Shown here one piece after another: positions 1-14,458 of a stretch of DNA of 64,000 bases. The stretch is from assembly GCA_014871385.1 (NCBI GenBank), contig CM026426.1:50444956-50508955 (forward strand). The letters are read 5' to 3'. The position numbers and the translations under genes are program-made. The notes below the pieces were generated by a model. That model was not told the DNA's origin. It made no database searches and worked only from the letters and a program-made list of their open reading frames with translations. Source of the stretch: Ceratodon purpureus. Taxonomy: Eukaryota; Streptophyta; Bryopsida; Pseudoditrichales; Ditrichaceae. Every line of letters starts with the position of its first letter. The stretch's first letter is position 1.

Positions 1-105
1 AAGAGAGAGAGAGAGCACAAAGAGGGAGCGAGTACAAAGAGAGAGAGAGAGAGCACAAAGAGAGAGCGAGTACAAAGAGAGAGCGAGTACAAAGAGAGAG
101 CACAC
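1..105. repeat. AG-rich simple repeat at window edge
   Basis: Imperfect (AG)n tracts alternate with GAGCACAAAG and GAGCGAGTACAAAG units. This is low-complexity DNA lying in the intron upstream of the first visible SPAG6 exon. Confidence 0.9.
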
Positions 106-221
106 CCACATATTCCAATGTAATTGTTAAGTAGGATATGTGATCAATATTTAGTAGTTTTCACTAAACGTCTAAATTTTTAAATGCTAATAAAACAATA
201 TGTATTTTTGATATTGTACAG

Positions 222-550
222 GTGTAATGGCAATAGGCTACATTGCTGCATTTTCTGAAACCCTAGCCCTTACTATCATTGCCTCTGAAGGAGTTCCTCC
301 ATTATTGGATGCATTAAATACTGAGATAGAAGATCATATAAAGAGTGCAAGTGCTTGGTCTCTAGGTCAAATTGGAAGGCATACCCCTAATCATGCTAAA
401 GCTTTGGCAGAGAGTAATGTACTTCCAGCTTTGGTTAGCGGATTCATTTCAAAAAGCAGTAGTGAGGATTTGCAAACAAAATGTAAGAAAGCAATCAAAG
501 GAATATGTGATAGACTTACATTCTTTCCTGCCCTAGACAAACTTATGCAA
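222..550 (+). CDS. SPAG6: SPAG6/PF16-like axonemal armadillo-repeat protein, penultimate exon (5' part of gene outside window)
   Basis: The exon encodes armadillo repeats of SPAG6/PF16, a central-pair apparatus protein of motile flagella. Conserved blocks read GYIAAFSETLAL, EDHIKSASAWSLGQIGRHTP and KALAESNVLPAL, in the same order as animal and algal SPAG6. The exon begins after a TTGTACAG acceptor, in a split Gly codon, and ends at LMQ before a GTAAGT donor in phase 0. An open frame continues to 832, but that tail is intron read-through rich in hydrophobic codons. The 5' exons lie left of the window, so this is a partial gene. The coding exon is intact. Its presence implies a plant lineage with flagellated sperm. 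Family assignment is from recalled sequence of known SPAG6 proteins. Confidence 0.93.
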
Positions 551-3500
551 GTAAGTAATCAAATAAATCCGTCAATATCTTTCAATTCCAATTTCATTGT
601 AGAACAAATGCAAAACTCCAAACAATATGGCAAATGCCAAACAATAACAGATATATCATTAAAGTCTAATATTCCATTAAATTTTAATTGCAATCAACTT
701 TACTATATAATAATATATTTTTATGTGAGCATCTTTGTAACAACCAAATTCAACTTCATTTTTCTTTTCATTCATATTTTTATGGGCATCGTAATGAGGT
801 ATAAGCATAGAAGAGTGGACAAATTGAGTTAACCAAATGACCTTTTGCAAATTTTTTAAGCCTCAAGTCAAAAGTACCATTGGTTGATTCTGAAATTTGT
901 TTTTATTTTAAATAGACTACTTTTTTATAAGTATGTAAATTATCATACAACTTGTGTTGTCAAACATGTACTTTCATGCAATGTTTTTATTTTCCCTTAT
1001 ATAGCATCAAATCATATAGACTTGCACAAAGTACCTATCAAAGTACATTTGGTATGAAATTACAATGTGAAAAATAATTTTTTTAGGTATCATTCACTAA
1101 AATACATATGATAGACATTTTACTTACTAAATTAACAAAAGAGACATACTTTGCCTTCCATAAAGTATCTTTGAATGGAGGTAATAAATTCAATATCTGA
1201 AGTTTGATTTTGAATGACCCATAGAAACTTCAATTTGGACTTTAGAATATGTTTAAAAAACAAATCAAAATCAAATTTAAGAAAAAAAAAAAATTAAAAT
1301 TTAAAAAAACTATATTTCTAATCAACCAATAGGAAAGATTAACAAAATTTGATGATAAATTCTAACTTTTTTAGAACTTTCTAATAAGATTTACTTCTTC
1401 ATAGTATGTTTTAGTACTTTCAGTTCTTTATAGTACTTCCATGTGCCAATAGATTCTCTAATTTTCTATGATTATATCTGAATTTACATTGATGTTATTT
1501 AATAAATTATTTTTATTTTTAGTTTATCCAATAATTTGTAAATTATTTGTGTACATGCATTTGGCTATATAAATGTGAGTTAATAGTGTAACACCTTCAA
1601 TATGTTAATTGGTTCATATTGGTTACAAATTATTTGAGCGTTGTAATAAAGTGCTGCAAGTTTGATCTATGACTGTTTAAGGATACTAATATGAATTTCT
1701 AACACCTCTTTACTCCATGATTTTTTGACTTCATAAAACCAAGTTTAATTTCCAAGTAATTTGAAATTAAAGCTTTCGGAGAATCTGATTCAACCTATTT
1801 GATAATATCTAGAGTTATAGAATCATAAGTTTAGCTCCCCTGTAAACAAACGTTTTAAAGATCAATCAAAATTCATGCATTCTTAAAAGCTTAAGATCTT
1901 ATCAAATCTGATCATACTATTTCATAAGGTTTTTCAACTTCAAAGATCTATTTATTAGTCACCAAAATTTGTAATTTTAGCTTTAGTATATTTTTTATAA
2001 AAATGATTTGTAAAATATCAAGGCAAAATATTGTCTTGCATTCCTTTCTTTAAAAAACTAAAAGTTCATACTTATCGCATTGATGGTTAATGATCTGTTT
2101 TCACTATAATCTCTATGAATGCTATTTGTATTTAAGATAGTTTTTTGAAAAGATTATTGTAAGAAGTGGAAAATTATGCTTCAGATTGAAAATATCATTG
2201 TACCATATTGTGTACATTTCGTTAAGTTTTAGTGTCAACATTAAATTGTATAGTGTAGGTTTCAACAACATTGAACTTCATATAAATACAATTTCAACAA
2301 TATGCCAATAATTTTTTTGTTTATTCTAAATTTTTCAAAAAATATCATTTGGAAAAAATTGAATCACATTAATTAGGATAAATAAACCACATGTTCAAGT
2401 AATTTGATTATTACAATTGTTTTATTTTGAACATGTTATATTTACAAAGATGACGCATAGTTGGACCCATGGTTGTTCACAGGACCTCCCCATCCGAAGT
2501 GCCGTCCAGTCCGCTCGTCCGTTCGTTAGGGGTGAGGGGAGGACCGTTTGACCAAAACTTAGGGTTAATCGTCCTAATCTTGCATATATTGAAGATTATC
2601 TTGCACCTATTAAAGATGTATACCTATTATTTTTTTTTAGCGGACGGTTATGTCCGATAAATGTCGAGGACCGACCGGTCCGTCCGGTCCGCCAGATTTG
2701 GCCCATGTCCGTCCGTTATGACAACCCTGGTTGGACCATAATTATTTAAGATCATTCGTAGTCATGTGGAGTTATATACTTTTGTGTAATTTTCAAAAAC
2801 AAATAAAACTCATGACTAGTGATGTATATGATTATTTCCAATAATTTTAATTTGATTTCTATAAAAGTATAGTAAATGCACCTGAAAGATAAGCAAAAAT
2901 GTTCACTTCATAGATTTGAAATATCTAATCACACTTATAACACTCTGGAATACAATAGAGGAAATCAGATTCTAAAGAAAAACCGTTGTAGAAGTTAATG
3001 GTTTTATGATTTTATGGTATCCATTTTTCATAGAACAGAGTCTATAATATGAAAAAAAAAATTAATTTTTTTTAATATATTGAGATTTCATGCATGAGTG
3101 TTTTAAAACTAGGCTTATTAGTTATGCTGTTGCTAACAAGCTTAATTACTCTATTAATGAAATTGACATGAATGACAAGATTACAAAATAAAAGATTAAA
3201 TTTGAAATACACCACAACAATGTAGTTTATTAGTTATTTGAATATCAAATTGTTTTATAATAAACTTAGAGAACAGAAGATAGGTTTGTATACCTAGAAA
3301 ATATTTTTGATTTTGAACAAAGTTAAATACAGATTGAGTCAATCTTACAACAAGTTTTGGAGTGAAGTTGACTTTAAACTGTGATATTCACATTAAATTT
3401 AAGTGAAGTCAAATAATGGTAAATTATAAAATGAAGGAATTCATAAATATTACAAAATGTATTTTTATTTGTATAGATTGTATTTTTGAGTATCTAGAGA

Positions 3501-4003
3501 TTATAAATTTTGAATTAAACAAGATAAAATACTCTGAGCAAGTCTCAGATTATCAATATGTAGGTTAAAAAAAAAAAAAAAAAAGTATCAAATTTCATTG
3601 ATCATATAGTTTTTTTAATAGTATCTGAAAAATCCAATCACCAAATAAAATTGTGAAGAATGGTGTTAAAAAATCTCCATTGCATTAAACTTGACATATT
3701 ATCTTTTGTATTGAAGTTTGATCACTGTTGTTCTTATGATATCAAATGAAGTTTGGAAATATTCAATTATAACAACTTATAACCTTTTGTTTATCTTGAG
3801 CAGAGTTATCGTTCACCTACAGTAGAATTTATCAAAGTCTAATTTGTATTCAACTACTTATACACATTTAACAATAAATATTCACAAATATGTTTAAAAT
3901 CTTTGTTATCCATTACTCAATTTAAGTTAAAACATTAGACGTATATAATTCACACTCAATTAAAAAAATTCTAATATTTCATGACATATTAATTGCAAAT
4001 TAG
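551..4003 (+). other. SPAG6 last intron (3.45 kb, AT-rich)
   Basis: The intron runs from a GTAAGT donor at 551 to a TTGCAAATTAG acceptor ending at 4003, both phase 0, joining LMQ to GPPLPEGI. It is strongly AT-rich with poly-A/T runs. The only insert I can delimit is the MITE at 2468-2729. No other gene is visible in it. Confidence 0.85.
2468..2729. mobile_element. hAT-type MITE (262 bp) with 8-bp target-site duplication
   Basis: A GC-rich block stands out from the AT-rich SPAG6 intron. It is flanked by a perfect 8-bp direct repeat GTTGGACC at 2460-2467 and 2730-2737. The ends are short inverted repeats: CATGGTTGT on the left, and on the right CAGGGTTGT read inward. A CAGGG-type terminus with an 8-bp duplication is the hallmark of hAT elements. 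Inside are subterminal GGACGG/CCGTCC repeats that could bind a transposase. No transposase is encoded, so the element is non-autonomous. The open frame inside (2469-2660) is not a gene. Confidence 0.85.
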
Positions 4004-4264
4004 GGGCCACCTTTGCCAGAAGGAATTCTAAAGTATATACTTGCTCAAATCGGAAAGGTTGTTCCACATGACCAAGATGCCAAAACATTATTTGTCACTT
4101 CAGGAAGCTTTGCGAAGATGCAAGAGATAGCTGTTGAAGCAAGTAGTGAAATAAAAGAAATAATTGATAATGTAAATAGTGCATATCCTATCGAAATTGT
4201 TCATTATTATTCCCCGGGGTATTCAGAAATCCTACTTCAAAAACTAACTAGTGGAAAATTTTAA
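4004..4264 (+). CDS. SPAG6: SPAG6/PF16-like protein, last exon with stop codon
   Basis: This is the C-terminus of the same protein. Blocks such as KVVPHDQDAKTLFVTSG, FAKMQEI and IVHYYSPGYSEILLQK match the conserved SPAG6 tail, which in animals ends with a YYSPGYSDTLLQ-like motif. The exon opens in phase 0 after the acceptor, with GPPLPEGI joined directly to LMQ of the previous exon, and ends in TAA at 4262-4264. The frame is intact, so the host gene appears functional despite the large repeat-bearing intron. Confidence 0.93.
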   Translation, partial: GPPLPEGILKYILAQIGKVVPHDQDAKTLFVTSGSFAKMQEIAVEASSEIKEIIDNVNSAYPIEIVHYYSPGYSEILLQKLTSGKF

Positions 4265-7200
4265 CTAAACTATTTACAATAACTCAGATATAAATGTAAT
4301 TACATATTTCTGAACATAGTGCTAACAATTGACTTTAATTGACAATTTTGTACCAAATTTTTATCCTTCACTTTAAATTGTTCTCCAATTGGACAATAAT
4401 ACTAAGTTTGATAATGATACTATGAAATATAATCAATAACAAAATAGATGCTATATAATGCATCCAAAAAAAAATTCTTAAGATCCCAATAATATGTTAT
4501 GAAGTTTTCATCTTTCTAATGAGATAAATATAGTCTATATAACACTTGAAATATTGTAGGTTGAATTTTTGATGTTTTTCTTGATTTTTAAGTATCATGA
4601 AGCTTCATCTTGAATGTAAATATATGATTATACAAGAATAACCTTATTAAAAAATTCTATAAGAGAATCCATACAATTGATGCTATTTGAAGTCACATCA
4701 TAAAAATCTTACAAAGGTGTATCATGTCAATTATTCTAAATCAATTTGGACATTCATCCATCACATGATTCTATATGTTGTATTGGATATTAATGGTCTA
4801 TGGCAGTTTTTCCTATATTTATATACTTACATATACACACATACAACAATTATGCATGTGTGTAAGCAAATTAAAAGATGTAATATAGTGGAATATGTGA
4901 TTATGTATATAATAGTGGAAACTTCAAAGTGAGACATTTGTCACTAAACATTAACAAACTTGTCTATGGTGCCAATCCACCAATGACAAGGTCACAATGG
5001 ATTGTGTTATGACAAGCCCCATTGTCACGACGCAATAGAGTTTTTTCATAATATATGAGCTTAAATCGATTCAATAGAAGAGGTGATCTACTTACCCACT
5101 CCCAAGATGTAATCTCTTGGCTAAAAAATCCAACATGGCATTTGCCATAGTGGTCAAAAATCATTCAACAAGGGTAACATATTTTTTTATTATAAATTTG
5201 TCTAATATAAATTAGTCATAACCTATTTCTAGTCATTCTCTACTTCCATGCCATCCTCCATCAAACCCTTGATTGGCCCAATCTAACCCACCTACTTTTG
5301 ATATGATTCATTTAAATGCTGATTACGAGGACATTTTTGACATTTTCATTTTATAGAGATTTCAAAAAAGTACTCATATTCTACCTTTAGATCCATTACA
5401 TGTTACTTGTAGAGCCTCTTAAAGATGATCATTCAATTTGATTCTATCCAACTAACTGCATCTTCTTTGAGAAAGCTTTATCAGACTCAACTGTTACAAC
5501 AATTGATCTTTTGAAGTTAATTTTGTCATATACTTGATGCAAAATTATTAAGTGCCCCTATGTGACCAATTTTGATATAAATTAAGAGCAGTAGAGCCTT
5601 CAAAAGTTGGAGTTTTCACTCCTTGTCATCCCCCTCCTCTTCCTCTCCTCCTTCTCAATGCCACAAACTACCACCATCCGTATTTACATTGTACCTCCTA
5701 TATCGTCCATATAAATCTCATCAGTACAAGTCTTACAACACCATCTTATAAAAATGTTAAAAGTATCCTACATTCATCAAAAGAACATATATATCATGTG
5801 AAACCTTTGAATAGAGGTTGTCCATAGTCTTGGTTGCTCAATGACATAATTGTCTTTAGATAGCTCTATAAATCTTACACCTTTTCGACAGGTTTGATAT
5901 AGACAAGTCTTGATATAGATACATTTCCGTAAAATTCATAAAACATCTTATATTCAGTGTTTGGAGCTTTCAATAGGCTCTTAGATGGATCACAGATGTA
6001 AAGTTGATAAATATATGACATTTGTTTTAAATGGACATACTTTAAAGGCCTCCTATTGCATTTTAAATTTATTCTATGTTTATATCTTCATTGTCTCAAA
6101 TGTCGAAATTGATCTTTGAAGCCATTACTAATGTATGATTTAAGCTATAATGATTTTTTAATGTTTGTGCTTCAAGTGCTATGAGGTTTTCAACTAATTA
6201 CCAACCAAAAAAGTCCATAATAGACTCAACATAAATCTGATAAATTAATCAATGAATTAAAGACAATATTGATTGTCCAACACATAGAGATTAGAATTAG
6301 AGGTTTAAAATTTTCTTTCATTTCACATATTAATTGGCATTATTCAAAATCAACAACTTGTTGATAATACGTGTTCAATTTAAAACATAAACTCATTGGT
6401 GTCTATTCTATTGGAACTTATACAATTATCTCAATAATTGCATGATATCTATCACTATTACAACCATATAAATACACTTCTATCTACGATTGCTCTTGAC
6501 AAGCAGCCTAGTAGGAGAACATTTGATTTGCCAAGCTGCATAGATTAATCTTCTTTGTCTAGAAAATTCCTACAAAAAGTAGACAAATCTTTCGCTACAT
6601 ATATAGGCGTAGCTGTTACAACGTGTGTTATTTTCAAGACTACATCTCAAAAGCCAAAATCACCAATAGACCTTTGTCCAATCCACGGATGTATTCTAGA
6701 ACAAAATGAAAAACTTAATAACCAAGTGCATTTGTCAATTTGATGTCCTTCTTGAAGGTTTTTGATCTGCACTACAAAATAGCACTTTAGTTTAATTTGC
6801 AAACATTACGCAATTGCATCTTTGAGCAAAGCATCTCAAGTATTTGGTAACTCTATGGAAAACTCACTACGTTAATGAAGATCACTAGTGTAGTAACAAA
6901 ACACACCCTCTTCATGACTCCGGCCAAGAGCATGTGCACAAAAAGAGGTTTTGATCCTGAATTGGTGGTGACAATTTGTAATCAAAGACACTTTCAAAAT
7001 TGCCATTAGTGAAAGAACCAAATTTAAAGATTTCTGTGAATCTCCAATCGTGGAATCTTACCTAGGATTTGTAAAAGATCATGCACACTTAAACTATTTT
7101 TTGCGGCAATTTTTTAAATTACATAAGATGAAGCTTTTATAGTAAGATGTTATAAATAGGATTCTTTCCTTGTTCATAAAGTTTAGAGTTGCAAAAAGTT

Positions 7201-10200
7201 GTAGCATTGTGAGAAGAAATTGTGAAACAACTATGGAATCCTAATACTTGTTTTATCTTTTTGATATCTTATTTTCTATTGAAATATAAATCCATGCGTC
7301 AAATCAAAGGTTTCTATTTATTTTTAAAGTAGAAAAAATTTAGAGAATAAAAGAACAAAATGTTTATCTTCTATGTGATAAAAAAGAAAAGTAATTTGCA
7401 ACTTGACCAAAAAGGGTGAGAAAACTTTGGCTCTTAATGGAACGGATTCTTTTTTAATGTTAAAATTTGATTCCTTTGATAAATTCAATGGCAATCATGT
7501 TAATGGCAATAGAAAATTCCACATGTGATGGAGGGCAAGCAAACATTTTGTAGCTGCCCAACAAGTAGAAAATATGCCCTAGGCACTATAAATGTTTTTT
7601 CCAATGTCTTGTGGAAAAGAAAAATATATCCTCTCAAAGTGCTTGCTATTCTCTACGTTGTAAATGAATTAAAAATATTATTTGCAAAATTGGCCTTGCA
7701 AGAATGAGCCTAAAATCTTCAAAAGCCCACTCTAAAACTATGGCCACTTAGGGATTAATATTTCTAACGGCATCTTTGACTACAAATCTTGTGAAAATGC
7801 ATTAGAAGCATGTTAAGTAGTTTTTGATAACTTCTAATGCACATATCAAGGGAATGCAGAAATGGTTAGTTTTACATGGCAAAGAAGGCCACTCACGCAA
7901 AGTATGATGCATTTTTTGACACGATGTGGTTGACGATGGAGACATTTGGAATGAAAAAATAAGCTCTGAGCATTTTGAAGTGCAATTAGTGATCCAAATG
8001 AGAAAACAAAGAAGTGGAACTGTTCTAAAGGTCCAAAGCAAATGGTTGTCTATCCACTGACTATCCCAAAGTAAGAGGGAGTAAGATATAGGAATTTCCA
8101 TATGGAAGAAATTTGAAAGTAATTATTTTTTGAACATTGAACACATATAATAGAAATTGTGTATTATTATTTAAAGCTAATCATGGAAGACATAAATCCC
8201 TATCATTATTAACTATTAAAAGTAACATGTTCAATATGCTTATAATAGATGATAAATATAACGCCTCAATAGCAGTCTAACTTTAGAGTTGGCTATCTAC
8301 CAATGGATGGACTAACATTGTAATTGGTGGCCACCTTAGACGTTTTTGACGGGTGAGTATTGTCAACTATCACTTTAAGAGGTTGTTTAGTAGGTAAAGG
8401 AATATTTTTATTTCAAGTTGAGGATCTCTCGCTACATTAAACCTTTAGGCGTAAGGTGCAAAAATAATCATATACTTACAATACAGTCCAAAATCTTCTA
8501 GAACATGCATCCTCCAGACTTAGGATTTTGAAGTTGATAATCTTGAACATGTAGTTCAAACTCTTTAAGCCTTCATTTGAAGGGTGTTAATACATTGTTG
8601 GATATGGAACATAAGAAGGATATAACACTCCAGGCTTCTTTGAGTTCCAGTAATAAGTGAAAGGATGGACAATTTGACTTATTTTAAGCACATTCTAATA
8701 TAAATAATCATCAGCAAGCAATGTGTTCCCAATGTTAGCTTCTATATTGCCCAACAACCTTTGATCTCAAAAAGTTTGTTTAATCGTTTAAAGAAATGTC
8801 TTGCTTTCTAGCTAGCGGATATCGATAATGATTGTTAGTTGATTTTGATAACAATCAAGCATTTGTTACCGAATCCTATACCCAATTGCCAATGAGGCCC
8901 TTGGAAGAGTTTTTGCCAAGCACAACATCACACCATTAGTGAAGGTTTTTTGCAAAGCCTTTGATCAACTTTTTTGCAACTTTGTGATATACAGCTTTGT
9001 AATGAAGTCATTCAAGGTTTCTAGATATAAAAGTTAGGGACTTAGTCAGCAGCCAACCAACAATGACTAAAATAAACAAGTGAGCAAGATCAACATTCTA
9101 GGTTACTTATCTTATGTTTAATTATGGTAGGCTAAATTTGATATAAACTTGTCAACTTTGAAGAGGAATTTTAAAGCACCCCTTTGCAGATTTAGCCCTT
9201 ATTATTACACCCACTACTAGTAATAAAAACCTGATTGCGTCTTCTTTGCCCTAGGTGCTGAAGTGGATGCAAGAATCGGTGAATGATGTCCCCTCAAGAG
9301 CATCACACTGCATTGGACTCATAAAAAATTTGTCCATACTATCTTTGATGCCCTTCTTTTTAGTAGTCATCCATCCCAATGGATTCTTCTCCCTCTTGCT
9401 CCTTTGTTAATGTTGCTTCTCTTCTTCAACGGATTACAGGATTTTAGGATCTCCTTACAAATAAAGTATGACTCTGATTTGGGCTAGCAGATCACACAAA
9501 GATCCGTAGTTTCAATTCCTCAAAATTCTAAGGGAATAGAGCCTATGGTTCCGGGATAAAAGGGCAACATGTGCCACTTCTTAAACTACCCCTTCTAGAC
9601 ACTATAGGCCACCATTGACCTCCTAGGTAACCCTCTCTCCCTCCAACATGGCCTCTTTTTGACTAATGTATACAATATTTCCATCGTTGTCAAATGCAAA
9701 AATGACAAAAATCTTTGGATTGCATTGTTTCAGTGCAAAGGGTCTAAGCTCATTAATCATCTTAATAGCGTTTTTGAGCGCAAAGCCAACATAAGCGTTG
9801 TATTGCATTCTAAAGAGAAAATCTAAAGAAAGTTTGATTTTGGATTACGCTTCGAAGGCTTCAATGATATTTTGTAGTGGTGTTGTGGTTGTTCAAAAAC
9901 TTTGGTTGTAATATCCTACTAGCCATGCAACACTTAGCTTTTGCTAAAACACCTCTGGCTGAATGTTATTGATTATTGAATTAGTTAAGCTCTTTCCTTC
10001 AACCAATGCCTCTCATGCCTCCATAGGCCACTTCCTATAAATTGCTACGATTCACTTTCTTAGAGTTAGTCTCTATACTAAAGCAAGAGCTTGTTCTTTA
10101 TTATATAATTGAGCTTATTATGCTCACACAACTTATGTGATAAGATCCTATTCTACTAGGTGTTCACTTTTTTTGTCACCTTGATTTAGATCGAACAATG

Positions 10201-13200
10201 TAGTATGTCTTTTGCCAATTTTTGGCACTCACAATCGTGAAGGTTGATCACCAATTGCAAGTCATTCAATGTTATATTCCGCTAGTGGGGTTTGCAAATC
10301 ATCCTTAACTTCATTCCATCCTCTCCAATGATCATACCCCGGTCTTAAGGGTTTAGAATTGTTTGATTGCATGCAAAACTTTTTTCTAAATTATTCAAAA
10401 ACTCATGGCACCTTCAATGTCTTAGCCTTTGGAGAAATTTCTAAAAAATAGGCTAAGGAATCCTTTACAAAAGTTTTGGAACATGATATCTATTTTTTCC
10501 GTTAAGACCATCACCATATCTAATACATAGTACATAGTCAAAAGAATAATGAAGATAAACTACAATTAAACATATAGAAGACATATTATGGTCACTTTGA
10601 TTTTGTCGAAGGTCCATTGACTGAGCATTCATTTCTAGGCAAGATGAAGGTCCAAAAAAATGTAATAGAAAACAGATGGATTAGAGTGTCATCACATGAT
10701 CTTATAACACATCACCACATCATACCACTTCTTGATATGGAGTGACATTATTTGATTAGAATGCCATGTCCCGATGTCCCATGATGTTGTCCTCTTATAT
10801 TTTGACAAGGTGCCAATGTCTCATTATGAGTGACATTATGATTTTCTACAGTGTCACATCATTGCAAATTTTAGACACGAATTTTCAAAGTGCAAGAAAA
10901 TTCAAATTTTTTTGTGGCACCAAGTTGTATCCTACAAGAATATAGACTGGTGGGCCTCATTAATGCATGCTCTACTCACTTTTGGCTCATTTCAATCAAG
11001 ATTTTTTCTAAGAGCTTTGTTTAGTCCATCTTTAGAGACATGATTGGATTGATGACTAACAAAAAGCTCTCCACCATCTTTGGGAGTTTTTGTTAATGTA
11101 GCTAATTGAACAATTTTGATTTCACTCTTCATTCAATTTGAGTTAGAGTGGGGTAGTACTTGGAGGAAGTTTATTCATCACAAAGTAAATATTATGTATT
11201 TACGTATTGGCAGATGAAAGTATCAATATATAGAGAATACCATTTTTACTATCCAAAATTGTTGCATGGCAATAGTCAGTTGTCCCTTGGCTCTCAACAG
11301 ACAATGTATACTTTGACAGCTACTCAGTTGGAGTGTCTTTTGTTAGCATTTCCTTAGCATCCACTGTTTGATTTGCAAGCTTTGGCGGCCCACTCACAAG
11401 TAGTTCCTCTTTGGCGCGTGCATTGTTCTCTTTCTTACCACTTCAGTTAACAATAGAGCTCAAGCCAATCCAATTGTTTTTAAAGAGTGAGCACTGTAAT
11501 TGCAAAAAATTGCGGAATGTTGTAGTGGGACTCACTTCTAAAGACTATACTTTGAAAGGAGACCTATGATTGAACAAATCATTAGTTCAGTTTAATATTG
11601 GTGAGAATGAAAGTAATAGAATACTAGACAGGACTTTCCATTTCCAAAGGGTGTATTCAGATGATCAAGGGATTGCAAAAGCGAGAGCGTTTTTTGCAAG
11701 GTTGTAGACTTTGAGATTTGATACAAAAGTTGATGAAGAACTAGTAGACGCATGCGGCGGGCGACTGGTGATAGATGTTAAAGATGTGAAGTTGATTAGG
11801 GAATTCTTGGACCTTGTTGAGTATATAGAGATTGCTCTTGTTGAGGTACACATGTGAGAGAGATGATATTTAGCAATGGATAATATATGGGAGTTTCCTC
11901 CAAAAGAGACTTGAGAAGGATTCATTATCCTACATAGCTTGTTTGTACTTGTTAGAGTGTCATCTATAAACCCTTAGTCTACCAATCATGTGGCGTAACG
12001 TGAGATATCAAAGGTGGTAACTTGAGGATTCTTTGAGTCACTTGGTAATTGAATTCGTTACGACATTTTTGTCATGATTAGTGCTCAACATACATGTAAT
12101 GTTCCTGTCGGCAGACAATTGATGGATCAAAATAATAGAGTAGTTGTTGAACTTCATGAAAATGTTGGCAGCAACGTTGACGAGGACTGCCGTAATGACA
12201 TGGTGTACTAAGAGGATGAACAATCTAGTAGTAGCAGATCAAGCAATGTTGGAGATTGTGACCTAGAGGAGATGCATAATTAAATAAAGGACCACAATGT
12301 TGGTTTAAATTCACAACTTGCAAATATAGTGAGCATGTCCTTAAATAAATTCTTAAACCATCCATTGTAGAAGAACAAGTACTCCAAGTTTGTGAATGAT
12401 GACTTCATTTTCTTTGAAAGAGCTCTCATTCTAGGCTCTCGCTCAACGGATCAAAGACATGCATACAAGGTAGGGAATATGATGATGAATTCTTGATGTG
12501 AATACTTCATTGTTGGAGGAAAGTCCTACCAAAAGATGATGTTTCCATGTTGTACCACTCTACCTTAAACTTGTCCTCCACTTTAAAAATCTAACACTAA
12601 AATTGGCTTGAATTGCTAAAATTCCATGCATAGGTGCACATTTTGTTCAGAAATTGAGTTAAAATTCCCTAACTATCCATCTTCAAAAATTAGGCTTTGT
12701 TTTAGGTCCTTGAGGATTCTAGGACCAATGCCTTTAATCTATAAAGCAAAATTTTAGAAATCTAGGAAAAGTAAAGATTTAAAAAAATAGAAATTGTGAA
12801 GATTGCAGTTTGCATCATACCAACCTTTACCATCATAGACAAGGAATAAGCTTTGAAAACTTGCTTTAGCTCTTAATTCTTCAAATATTGTCCAAATCAT
12901 ACGCCATTTGTTGCATTCTCTAAACACACTCTACAGCAATGCAATGAGTATTTGCAAAAAAATTAACTTTTCACATTGAACTTTGAGTTTTAAAGTAATT
13001 GTTGGAGTCATCCTTGTTAGATAACCTAGTTTCTTTCCGCACTTAAGAAACTAACCATTTACATAAGTATCAAGCCATCTCTCTTTACAACCAAACTTGA
13101 AATGAATGGGCCTTGAAATTTCAATGAAACTCATTCAAATTTGATATAGACTTCAATGGAATTCCACTTAATTAACTAATTTGATGTGTTATAGCCTTCA

Positions 13201-13735
13201 ATGTCACTCCACGTAACATTTTGGATAATCATTAAATTAAGCTATTTTTTTTTATAAGAATTCATTTTTGAAGTAGAAATTTAGTCAAATTGTGAAAATT
13301 TGGAATAAGGGAATTTTGTGAGTTAACAACTAAAATTACGTTTATTTCCTTGGAAGTTAGGCTAGAATAAAATTGATGGATCCAGCAAATTATCATTGAT
13401 GACCTAAAAACGTTAAGGGCTCAGCTAATGAAGGATGCCAAGTGTGCCAATATGGAAACAAGAAACACAGGTTAGTAATTAGGAAATGCCATATATGAAT
13501 GAGATGGTAATTATGAACTACCTTATTAAACCCCTAAAGGACAATAGCCTTTGAATGGGCTTTTTTGAAACTTAGGCATGTACCTACATTGTCAATTTTA
13601 AACGTAAATTTTTGAAAATTTTATTGAAGGTAGGCTTGAAGTAGAGGTATGTGAGAATTTTTTTTATTATTTTTAATTTAAATTCTCAACGCAAAAGATA
13701 TGAGAACCTGAGCTAGAATATTTAAATACTCAGAT
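4265..13735. other. AT-rich intergenic DNA, no supported gene
   Basis: Both strands hold only short open frames of AT-biased composition with no recognisable motif, splice-linked exons or terminal repeats. Segments near 9.6-9.8 kb and 11.65-11.93 kb read briefly as protein-like stretches. They could be eroded transposon DNA, but I cannot assign them. Confidence 0.6.
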
Positions 13736-13739
13736 GGAA

Positions 13740-14215
13740 ATTGGGACAACCTCCTGCTCCAATGAGCTTCAAGGAGGGGGGTGGACTATTGAGGGAGGGC
13801 ATGTAATTACATAAAATATTCAGAGGGGGTGGGCGTGGCGGTCGCAGGGCATGAGGGCGGGGGATTGCAAAAAACAGCGAGGGAGCGGGTCGGGGCAAGG
13901 GCCAAGAGAGCACGGCGGGGGCGACGGAGCAGAGGTATGGCAAAGGGTTAACGGACTTAGGAGCATATCCAAGCCCTAGAAGCATGGCTGTTCAAGAGTG
14001 GCGCTAGCTGGGCAAAAGAGGGAGGGCTCACCCCGGGCTGAGGGCCCACCCTGGGTTGCAAGGCCACATGGCAGGGAGCAAGGGTTTATTGTGAGCAGGG
14101 CGTTGGATTCAGATCAGGATCATGGCTGGGTCATGGGTTGCGGTAGTGTGGATGGCTGCGGGGCTCTGCCTCCTACAGTTATGTATACTATCTGTATGCA
14201 CAAACTTGACGCCCC
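13740..14215. other. GC-rich patch in AT-rich surroundings
   Basis: An abrupt change to G-rich sequence (runs such as GGCGGGGGCGACGG) lies just upstream of the piggyBac relic. Open frames on both strands are Pro/Arg/Gly-rich artefacts of composition. Similar patches lie at 15.0-15.5, 17.74-18.13 and 20.37-20.78 kb, so it may be a repeat family, but no ends were found. Confidence 0.5.
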
Positions 14216-14458
14216 TAAACAATTTGCAGCACATCTTGGAACAGTCATGTGTGTTAAATTTTAACTTCAGATTAAATTCTGCCCACATTACTCTTTTCTA
14301 ACATGAAAGATTTGTAAAGAAAACTAATTGTAATCCCTAAAATGCAAAAATGAAACTCACTCTACATCCACATGGAGCATTATACAATGAGCTCTTGAGA
14401 GCATTATACACTTCCGTTTCTCTTTTTGTGAAGCACTTCTTGATTGTAGGAGGTTACA

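Noticed and set aside
4265-13735. LTR retrotransposon
   Set aside because: No paired long terminal repeats, gag/pol motifs or primer-binding site were recognised in this AT-rich stretch.
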